64,000 nucleotides of DNA, taken from the NCBI GenBank assembly GCA_965153355.1, contig OZ231127.1:98208001-98272000 (forward strand), in the 5' to 3' direction. A program made the position numbers and the translations under genes. Positions 56,750-64,000 of the stretch are shown one piece after another (within the stretch, counting starts at the first letter, position 1; each line of letters starts with the position of its first letter). This DNA is from Flaccisagitta enflata. Lineage: Eukaryota > Chaetognatha > Sagittoidea > Aphragmophora. The notes below the pieces were generated by a model, which was given only the letters and a program-made list of their open reading frames with translations, had not been told where the DNA came from and did no database searches.

Positions 56750-57555
56750 GTTTGCTTTTAGTCATTTTTGGTCATTTTTGGTCATTTTCGGTCATTTTTG
56801 GTTATTTTGTTCATTTTGGTCATTTTTGGTCATTTTTGGTCATTTTGGTCATTTTTGGTGATTTTTGATCATTTTTGGTCATTTTTGATCATTTTTGGTC
56901 ATTTTTGATCACTTTTGATCATTTTTGGTCATTTTTGGTCATTTTTGGTCATTTTTGGTCATTTTGGTCCTTTTGGTTATTTTTGTCATTTCGGTCATTT
57001 TGGTCATTTTTGATCATTTTTTGTCATTTTTGGTCATCTTTGGTCGTCTTTGGTCTTCTTTGGTCGTCATTGGTCATTTTTGATCATTTTTTATCATCTT
57101 TGATCATTTTTTATCATCTTTGGTCATTTTTGGTCATTTTTGGTCATTTTTGGTCATTTTTGGTCATTTTTGGTCATTTTTGGTCATTTTGGTCATTTTG
57201 GTCATTTTTGGTCATTTTTGGTCATCTTTGGTCATTTTTGGTCATCTTTGGTCATTTCATTTTTTTTGGTCATTTTTGGTCATTTTGGTAATTTGGTCAT
57301 TTTCGGTCATTTTTGGTCATTTTTGGTCATTTTTGGTCATTTTTGGTCATTTTGTTCATTTTTGGTCATTTTTGGTCATTTTTGGTCATTTTTTGTCATT
57401 TTGGTTCATTTTTGGTCATTTTCAATCATTTTTTGTCATTTTTGATCATTTTTGGTCATTTTTGGTCATTTTCATCATTTTTGGTCATTTTTGGTCATTT
57501 TTGGGTCATTTTGGTCATTTTTGGTCATTTTTGGTCATATTTGGTCAATTTTGAT
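56750..57555. repeat. 10-11-bp minisatellite (GGTCATTTTT)n
   Basis: About 78 copies with minor variants (GATCATTTTT, GGTCATCTTT). The repeated His-Phe-Trp-Ser frames are artefacts. Confidence 0.96.
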
Positions 57556-58205
57556 CATTTAAGTCTGCTGGTTTAAATCTGCGGGTTTAAGTCTGCTGGT
57601 TTAGGTCTGCTGATTTGAGTCTGCTGGTTTAAGCCTGCTGGTTAAAGTCTGCTGGTTAAAGTCTGCTGGTTAAATTCTGCTGGTTAAAGTCTGCTAGTTA
57701 AAGTCTGCTGGTTTAAATCTGCTGGCTTAAGTCTGCTGGTTTAAATCTAATCGGTTAAGTCTGCTGGTTTAAGTCTGATGGTTTGAGTCTGCTGGTTTAG
57801 GTCTACTGGTTTAAGTCTGCTGGTTTAAATCTGCTGGTTTAAATCTGCTGGTTTAAGTTGGCTAGTTTAGGTCGGCTGGTTCGAGTTGGCTGATTTAGGT
57901 CTGTTGGTTTAGGTCTGCTGGTTAAGTCTGCTGGTTTAAGTCTGCTGTTTAAATCTGCTGGTCTAAGTCTGCTGGTTTAATTCTGCTGGTTTAAGTCGGC
58001 TGGTTTAAGTCCGCTGGTTTAAGTCTGCTGGTTAAAGTCTGCTGGTTTAAGTCTGCTGGTTCAAGTCTGCAGGTTTAAGTCTGCTGGTTTAGGTCTGCTG
58101 GTTTAAGTCTGCTGGTATAAGTCTGCTGGTTTAGGTCTGCTGGTTTAATTCTGCTGGTTTAAGTCTGCCGGTTTAAGTCTGCTGGTTTAAATCGGCTGGT
58201 TTAAG
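57556..58205. repeat. 14-bp minisatellite (GTCTGCTGGTTTAA)n
   Basis: About 46 degenerate copies of GTCTGCTGGTTTAA. It grades directly into the 11-bp array, which lacks GCT. Confidence 0.94.
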
Positions 58206-58625
58206 TCTGCTGGTTTAAGTCTGGTTTAACTCTGGTTTAAGTCTGGTTTAATTCTGGTTTAAGTCTGGTTTAAGTCTGGTTTAAGTCTGGTTTAAGTCTG
58301 GTTTAAGTCTGGTTTAAGTATGGTTTATGTATGGTTTAGTCTGGTTTAAGTATGGTTTGAGTCTGGTTTGAGTCTGGTTTGAGTCTGGTTTGAGTCTGGT
58401 TTGAGTCTGGATTGAGTCTGGCTTGAGTCTGGTTTAAGTCTTGTTTAAGTCTGGGTTAAGTCTGGTTTAAGTCTGGTTCATGTCTGGTTTAGGTCTGGTT
58501 TTGGTCTGGTTTTGGTCTGGTTTTGGTCTGGTTTTGGTCTGGTTTAATTCTGGTTTGAGTCTGGCTTGAGTCTGGTTTGAGTCTGGTTTGAGTCTGGTTT
58601 GGGTCTGGTTTGGGTCGGGTTAAAG
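58206..58625. repeat. 11-bp minisatellite (GTCTGGTTTAA)n
   Basis: About 38 copies, with blocks of variants (GTCTGGTTTGA, GTCTGGTTTTG). The same unit on the same strand as at 10632, 16556 and 27840. Confidence 0.95.
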
Positions 58626-58650
58626 TCTGATTTTCGATAAAAAGATACAA

Positions 58651-59238
58651 TAACATCTGTCTCATAATTATTGTCACAACTTCAAATTGGGAAAAACTAC
58701 ACTAAATATTGACCTATCATCTCAAAATTTGAATATAAGATAGCCAGGAACAATATTTTTGAAAATCAAAAAGGCGTTAAATGTTGGTGGCCTTTCAAAC
58801 CACAGTAATTAGTTAAAATCATAAAACCGAAAAAATGATTTTTACTTGATTTTAACTTAAAAATTCAATTTGATCAAAAGCCTTTAATGTTTATCACTTC
58901 AAATAGCTAGCAATCAATTTGCCGCAACTTTAGTGAAGTACTTGATTAAATTGATACTGACAGGTATTATCTTTGAAAAAATGGCACAAGAAAACTCAGA
59001 AAATAGATGTAAAACAAGAACACCTCTTCATATTGCCAATGGCGGTTTTTTCTTCAAAACTCTTAATATACTCATCTTATCTTCTATGCAATAAAAATTT
59101 CTAGTCAAAATCACTTTCTTTTTAGTCAAAAAATAGTAATATCTACTTAATTGAAGATATTTATGAAATATCGACCAAAATTGATAAGATTCTATGCAGT
59201 TTTCAAATGTTGTGACAATAATTATGAGACAGATGTTA
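58651..59238. mobile_element. MITE (588 bp) with 30-bp perfect termini
   Basis: TAACATCTGTCTCATAATTA at the left begins a 30-bp arm whose exact inverse is 59209-59238. The outermost bases are TA on both sides. The interior is AT-rich and non-coding. Confidence 0.83.
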
Positions 59239-59900
59239 GGGAGTTAGGTCAGTTCAGTTATTTTTGTCCTGCACGCGACTTATAGGTGTTGGCCTTGTTT
59301 GCTGACTTCTAGCATTCCCCCCCAATGAAAGAATTCCCACTCTAGTGATTCAATGGCACATTCGTGTTATTGTTTCTAGGTCCGTCTTTTAGTCTTTCTG
59401 CCACTATCTTTTTGTCAGACTGTTTAGCTGTATGTTTTTTTTTTTCAACCAAATTGTCTGTATTAGTCTGTCCTGGTCTTTACCACGCGGAACAAAAAAA
59501 AAGACGCACTTTTGAATGGCTTATTTTGCCTACAATTTTAAAGGAAACTAAGTAAAATCTTACCCTTTCGAAAGTACTTTCATTTGGCGCCAATCTGGTA
59601 ATGCTCTCTTTTTTCCTTTTAAAAATTTCATTAGTTTTAATGAAAACATCATCCATTTCAGTTTTGCAATCCCTATGTAAAGATGCATTTTAGCAAAATA
59701 GTGCTTCTCTTTGCAGGGCTGTAGCTTCAAAAACCGTTTGAGATACAAACCTGGGATAGGTCTAGATTGAAAGAGAATTTGAAAATCTTTAAAAATGTTT
59801 TATTAAATAGTTGAAAATGATTTTATATCTATTTTATCAATAAATAAAAAGGTGCGTCTTTTCTTTTATCTAAGTGGTATGTCTTGCCATAAGTCTTTTT

Positions 59901-60428
59901 TTTTAGTCGCGTGCACGCGACTCTACACTCCGCTTTGTCCGTCCGTCGGTTGGTCGGTTGGTCGGTCGGTTGGTCGGTCGGTCCCTTTTTACTTTTTTTA
60001 TTCGTTTTATTCCTACTAACTGATTTGAAGTCAATTAGGTCATTTTTAGTCAAATAAGATCATTTTAAGTCATTTTAAGTCATTTTAAGTCAATTTTAGT
60101 CATTTGAGTCATTTTATTTATTTTAGTTATTTTAGGTCAAATAAAGTCAATTTAGATCACTTAAGGCCAATTTAAGTCATTCTTGGTCAATTTAAGTCAT
60201 TCAAAATCATTTTGAGTCAATTTATGTCAATTTATGTCATTTTAGTCACTCAAGTCATTTTAGTCATTTTAGGTCAGATTAAGTCAATTTAATTATTCTA
60301 AATAATTTTAAGTCATTTTTAATCATTTTAAGCCAATTAACTTCAATAGAAGTCATTATAATTATATGGTTATATGATCAAGTAATTATGTAAGTCTCGC
60401 ACGCGACTTATAGGTGTTGGCCTTGTTT
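59901..60428 (-). mobile_element. Hairpin-end family element with AGTCATTTTA minisatellite
   Basis: TTTTAGTCGCGTGCACGCGA CTCTACACTCCGC, GTCCGTCGGTTGGTCGG tetramers, CCTTTTTACTTTTTTT link. Then a degenerate 10-bp array of AGTCATTTTA (60040-60350), and GTCTCGCACGCGACTTATAG GTGTTGGCCTTGTTT. This is the clearest complete example of the variant-end type. Confidence 0.82.
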
Positions 60429-60699
60429 CATTCTGTGTGTCTCATGTACAGATGTGGAGTAGTAATTCAGTATGCCACATATTTGTTTGTACATGATATT
60501 GCAAACCACTATGCATACTTTTATCCATTATTTAAATTATCAAAACTTATTATTCTAAATAAAGGAAGAGACATTCAAACACCAAAAAAATCAGTAGTGG
60601 ATGCTATGGTATTAAAAATCAACAGGCCAAATGGCTTTTCAAGATAACAGTGCCCCACGATTAGGGACAAATTGGAAGGGTCCCCATGGGGCCGTTATC

Positions 60700-60902
60700 A
60701 AGGGGCAGGGCTGTACTTAAACTTATTAACAGGCCGCCCAAGGGCAATATGAGGTAAGCAATACCTGTTGCCCTGCTTTGCATGATTGTGAATTGGAGAG
60801 AGAGGAAGCTGGGCAGCGGCCCCAAAGGGGACAAGGTCCTAAATAGTCCCCAAAGCGTTAGATGGTTAGCCCGGCCAAAGATGGTTGTGGTTGAAGTTGA
60901 GG
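60700..60902 (+). mobile_element. Hairpin-chain tails (types C and B), partial
   Basis: AACAGGCCGCCCAAGGGCAA, GCCCTGCTTTGCATGATTG and GGGCAGCGGCCCCAAAGGGG (type C tail) are cut at GGTCCTAAATAGTCCCC. The AAAGCGTTAGATGGTTAGCC tail of the following type B copy then begins. Confidence 0.65.
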
Positions 60903-61412
60903 GGGAGCAGGGCAGCAGCCCCGAAGGGGGTCGATGACCTATGCTTTCACACATATGGGAAATTTTTTCCTTCTTCTCCTCCTCCTCCTTTGTCCCTACC
61001 CCCTCAAATCCCAGTCTCGAGGCCCAAATTCCAGTCTCAAGGCCCAAATCCCAGTCTTGACGCTTAAATCCCAGCCTCTAGGCCCAAATCCTAGCCTCAA
61101 GGCCCAAATCCAAGCCTTTAGGCCCAAATATCAGCTTTGAGGTTGGGATCTGTGCTTCATGGCTGGGATTTGGACCTCAAGGCCGATATTTTGGCCTCAA
61201 GGCCAGGATCTGGGATCTTGGATTTAGGCCTTGAGGCTAGAAATTGGGCCACGAGGCTGGGATTTGGGCTTCAAGACTGGAATTTGGGCCTTAAGACTAA
61301 AATTTGGGCCTCAAGACTGGGATCTGAGGGGGGGGCGGAGGAGGAGGAGAAGAAGAAGGAAAAAATTCCCCATATGTGTGAAAGCATAGGTCATCGACTT
61401 CGGGGCCGCTGC
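60903..61412. mobile_element. Hairpin-chain element (type B) that is a near-complete palindrome
   Basis: Ends GATGACCTATGCTTTCACAC, ATATGGGAAATTTTTTCC and the inverse (61365-61405). The array changes strand in the middle: GGCCCAAATCCCAGTCTCGA-like units to 61135, then GAGGCTGGGATTTGGGCCTC-like units from 61137 to 61330. The whole ~510 bp could fold into one stem. Confidence 0.82.
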
Positions 61413-61905
61413 CCAAGAACACAGGGGACTTTTGTTTGTTTGTCTGTTTATCTGTCTGTCCATCCCCCAAGGCCCTCTCAGGTCTTTAATCTGCCCTCTC
61501 AGGCCTGAAATCTGCTCTCTTCAGCCTAAAATCTACCCTCTCAGGCATTGAATCTGAGAGGGCAGATTGCAGGCCTGAGAAGGCAGATTTCAGGCCTGAG
61601 AGTGCAGATTTCAGGCCTGAGAGGCCAGCTGGTTTTAGGCCTGAGAGGTCAAATTTTAGGCCTGAGAAGGCAGATTTCAGGCTCAAGAGGCAAGATTCAA
61701 GGCCTGAGAGGCCAGATTTCAGGCCTTAGAGTGCAGATTTCAGGCCTGAGAGGGCAGATTCCAAGCCTGAGAGGGCAGATTTCAGACCTGAGAGGGCCGA
61801 TTTCAGGCCTGATAGGGCCTGGGGGGGAATGATCAAACAAACGGACAAAGAACGAAAGTCCCCTGTGTTCTACAGGACTTTGTCCCCTTCGGAGCCGCTG
61901 CCCAA
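61407..61905. mobile_element. Hairpin-chain element (type C), inverted array
   Basis: Left end truncated (AACACAGGGGACTTTTGTTT, GTTTGTCTG tetramers). CTCTCAGGCCTGAAATCTGC units (61480-61550) flip to GAGGGCAGATTTCAGGCCTG units (61556-61815). Right end GTCCCCTGTGTTCTACAGGA, CTTTGTCCCCTTCGGAGCCG, CTGCCCAAAAA. Confidence 0.8.
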
Positions 61906-61924
61906 AAAATCATCTTAAGATCAT

Positions 61925-62600
61925 GCCCAACAGGTCGCCCAAGGGCAATATATGGTCAGCAATACCCTCTGCCCTGCTTTGAGTGATTGTGAGTTGGAGT
62001 GAGGGGAAGCAGGGCAGCGGCCCCGAAGGGGACGAAGTCCTGTAGAACACAGGGGGACTTTCGTTCGTCCTGCCTTACCTGGATGAGATGCTACATAGAG
62101 GGTTGACTGAAGGCCTTCAAGAGCTTAAATTGAGGTCTAAGAAGGCCTGAGAATGTCAATTGGAAGCTTGAGAGGACTAACTTGAGGCCTAATTTGAGGC
62201 ATGAGAGGAGGTTTGAGGCATGGGAATTTCAATTTGAGGCCTGCGAGGCCTAGTTTGAGGTCTGAAAGGCCAGGTTTGAGGCCTGCTCGGTCGGATTTGA
62301 GGCCTTTGAGGCTGAATTTGAGGCCAGATAGGCTGGATTAGAGGCCTGAGAGACTGGATTTGAGGCCTGAGAGGCTGGATTAGAGGCCTGAGAGGCTGGA
62401 TTAGAGGCCTGAGAGGCTGGATTAGAGGCCTGAGAGGCTGGATTTGAGGCCTGGGAGGCTGGATTTGAGGCCTGAGAGGCCAGATTTTAGGCCTGAGGGG
62501 CCTGATAAGGGGGGGGGGACGAACTAACTAACGAACGAACGAACGAAAGTCCCCCTGTGTTCTACAGGACTTCGTCCCCTTCGGGGCCGCTGCCCAAAAA
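61925..62600 (-). mobile_element. Hairpin-chain element (type C) abutting a splice donor
   Basis: Left tail CAACAGGTCGCCCAAGGGCA, a GCCCTGCT...AGCAGGGC stem, GCGGCCCCGAAGGGGACGAA, GTCCTGTAGAACACAGGGGG. The array is GAGGCCTGAGAGGCTGGATT-like (62220-62500). A GAAC tetramer run follows, then the inverse hairpins ending GGGGCCGCTGCCCAAAAA at 62600. The exon at 62602 starts two bases later. Confidence 0.85.
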
Positions 62601-62601
62601 C

Positions 62602-62732
62602 CTGAAGTGCTGGTAAATGCTGCTCCAATGCCTTGGATGGCTCTTGCTGTGATTAGAAAAGAATAGGACCCGGCAAACGTGAATAAGATTGTTGATAAAA
62701 GCATGATAACAAATCCAATGAAGAGTGGAATG
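62602..62732 (-). CDS. SLC18-type transporter, exon (1st in window)
   Basis: Minus-strand translation: IPLFIGFVIMLLSTILFTFA, GSYSFLITARAIQGIGAAFT, STSG, matching TM3-TM4 of vesicular amine transporters with the ARxIQGIG motif. Acceptor TTTCTATCCCTGACTCAG before 62732; donor CAG|GTTTTT at 62601. The first base completes a codon from an exon to the right that I could not find in the window. The last G joins GT of exon 52980 to give glycine. The donor is unlike the other three (GTAAGA, GTAGAG, GTATGT), because a hairpin-chain element begins at intron position 2. Substrate (monoamine, acetylcholine) cannot be fixed from these exons. Confidence 0.88.
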
Positions 62733-62989
62733 CTGAGTCAGGGATAGAAACAGGGCCAATTTCGCGTCAAGTTAACACCCAATGGGTTACTTTTTTGGGC
62801 AGCGGCAACCCTGCCTGAGATCCATCATATTGGCCTCCAATACCTAGATTCTGACCAGATTTGGGCCATTTTGCTTGGATTTTGTCCATTATGCTTGGAA
62901 TTGGTCCATTTTGTTTAGATTTGGGCCATATTGCTTGGATTTGGGCTATTTGACAGAATTAGGGTCAGAATAGGCCCCGAAAGAGACAA
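62733..62989. other. Intron with short ATTTGGGCCATTTTGCTTGG-type repeats
   Basis: About six degenerate ~20-bp units at 62850-62950. No gene. Confidence 0.55.
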
Positions 62990-63220
62990 AGCCCTGAGGA
63001 TGTGTTCTACAGAACTTCGTCCCCTTCGGGGCCGCTGCCCTGCTCCCCTCAACTTAAATCAAACACTACTCAAGCAGGGCACGGGTACCGCTGACCATTT
63101 ACCACCTTTGGGCTGCTATTTTTTTTTGCGGCCCCATTGCTCCTGCCCAAATGCTCTAGTGACCTCAAATACAGCCCTTGCTCCCCCCACTCAACTGAGG
63201 TAGCCGTGTATCCGGCTTTT
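62990..63220 (-). mobile_element. Hairpin-chain tail joined to a hairpin-end left half
   Basis: GTGTTCTACAGAACTTCGTC, CCCTTCGGGGCCGCTGCCCT, an AGCAGGGC stem, GGTACCGCTGACC (63098), then TTTTTTTTTGCGGCCCCATT, GCTCCTGCCCAAATG and GTAGCCGTGTATCCGGCTTT. The order is the same as at 50408-52332. Confidence 0.75.
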
Positions 63221-63580
63221 TTACTGTATGTGGCAAATGTCAAGATTCAACAGCAACCATGAGGGCCCAATTTTCTGTCAATCTATGTTGGCCCGAGCTA
63301 CATGTCTTCAATATGTCTCCCCAAGAACAAGCCAAAAAGGCCAAAAGTTACGTGCTCTGTTTAATAACTACACATGTGAGAAACCAGACCTTTTTAAGCC
63401 CATTAAAGCTGGACAACATTACTACTCAACCCCTATCTTACTTAAGGAGGAAAGCCTTTGGAGCTATCGATGGTGTTTCATCCGGACCCATCACAACTAT
63501 CCTTAATAGTCAAAAACAATTAGGACCATCTTAGTATTATCATGAAAACATTCAAAAAAAAAAAAAATCCATTACTAGAA
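63221..63580. other. Unassigned; short frames on the plus strand
   Basis: Two overlapping ~90-codon plus-strand frames (63228-63534) match nothing I recognise. No splice-phase-compatible transporter exon was seen. Confidence 0.4.
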
Positions 63581-63775
63581 ACAAGGCCGCATAAACGGCT
63601 ACCCTAGTCGCGTGCGGGTGGGCAGGGGCAGTGATGAAATTGACCAGTCATGCAGTTGGGCAGGAGCAGTTACCCCAAAACTGCCCGTAAATGCCGAAAA
63701 AAGCTAAGTGTGACCGACCGACAGACAGACAGACGGACAGAGCGGGTTGTAGAGTCGCGTGCACGCGACTAAAAA
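63581..63775 (+). mobile_element. Hairpin-end family element, complete empty-slot copy (195 bp)
   Basis: ACAAGGCCGCATAAACGGCT, ACCCTAGTCGCGTGCGGGTG, GGCAGGGGCAGTGATG, GGGCAGGAGCAGTTAC, AAAAAAGCTAAGTGTGACCG, GACAGACAGACGG tetramers, GTTGTAGAGTCGCGTGCACG CGACTAAAAA. The 18-bp palindrome is perfect here. Confidence 0.88.
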
Positions 63776-64000
63776 TCAATAGTTTTAACCTGTTTGAAAA
63801 AAAAGAGTACCAGATGATTAAGCTGAACGGTGGGGCCTAATCCAAACATCCCTCACATCCATCTGATCTTCCCAACTAAAAGGCTCATGCAACCCACAGC
63901 GTAAAATCGAAAGTCTAATGACCTTGTTTCATTTATGAGAAATGTTGGACCAACAACAGATATGTCTTTAACAAGTTTGATAGACAAACAATAGATGCGT
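63776..64000. other. Unassigned sequence at the window edge
   Basis: No repeat or coding similarity recognised on either strand. Confidence 0.4.

Larger units (their letters stand above)
56603..59300 (-). mobile_element. Hairpin-end family element with 2.6 kb of minisatellites in its slot
   Basis: Reverse orientation: TTTTAGTTGCGTGCACGCGA, CTCTACAACCCGC, TCTGTCGGTCCG tetramers, AACACTTTGCTTTTTT link. Then three different minisatellites (56750-58625), a MITE (58651-59238), and the variant end CTGCACGCGACTTATAGGTG, TTGGCCTTGTTT. Both ends match those of the smaller copy at 59901-60428. Confidence 0.75.

Noticed and set aside
56554-57576. His-Phe-Trp-Ser-rich membrane-like proteins
   Set aside because: Products of the GGTCATTTTT minisatellite in three frames.
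63228-63534. Upstream exon of the transporter or a new gene
   Set aside because: The frames are on the opposite strand to the transporter. No transmembrane or SLC18 motif and no splice phase match was found.

Overview
The window is nuclear DNA of a multicellular animal. It carries spliced GT-AG exons of a vesicular amine transporter, LINE, LTR and DNA transposons, (TTAGGG)n/(CCCTAA)n arrays, 18S rRNA fragments and long simple repeats. TTAGGG telomere repeats and the mix of elements suit a marine invertebrate with an expanded, repeat-rich genome; I cannot name the species. There are no prokaryotic operons, CRISPR arrays or intact RNA genes.

Layout. 1-4731: 3' part of a Ty3/gypsy retrotransposon (Pol plus 3' LTR), ending in a subtelomere-like block (4732-10631) of telomere-type repeats and a recurring non-telomeric unit. 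That block contains a Crypton-like tyrosine-recombinase element with its own TATA box, rearranged pieces of an 18S rRNA gene with GC-rich spacer, and a small foldback element. 10632-16765: a giant inverted repeat of ~520-bp satellite units whose centre is filled with other elements. 18799-27798: a truncated second gypsy Pol (minus strand) abutting a CR1/L2-like LINE. The LINE's reverse transcriptase is split by a 1537-bp hAT-like insertion with an exact 8-bp target duplication. 32427-33053: an SGNH-hydrolase-like reading frame with one stop. 33.9-37.6 kb: a LINE with a restriction-like endonuclease lying inside an AATACCC-type repeat. 39.3-42.7 kb: a Jockey-like LINE.

Host gene. Four exons of an SLC18 (VMAT/VAChT-like) transporter lie on the minus strand at 62602-62732, 52790-52980, 45013-45202 and 38600-38719. 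Their splice phases fit end to end, so one gene spans at least 24 kb, and everything between those exons is intron. The 5' exons lie beyond the right edge. The 3' exons were not found.

The most unusual content is a recurring modular, non-autonomous element (here called the hairpin-end family). It has one end starting ACAAGGCC, an 18-bp perfect palindrome at the other end, a tetranucleotide array, and a fixed internal slot. In different copies the slot is empty or filled by a different minisatellite, a MITE, or a second element built of chained GC hairpins around a 20-21-bp minisatellite. One hairpin-chain element touches the splice donor of the transporter exon at 62602.
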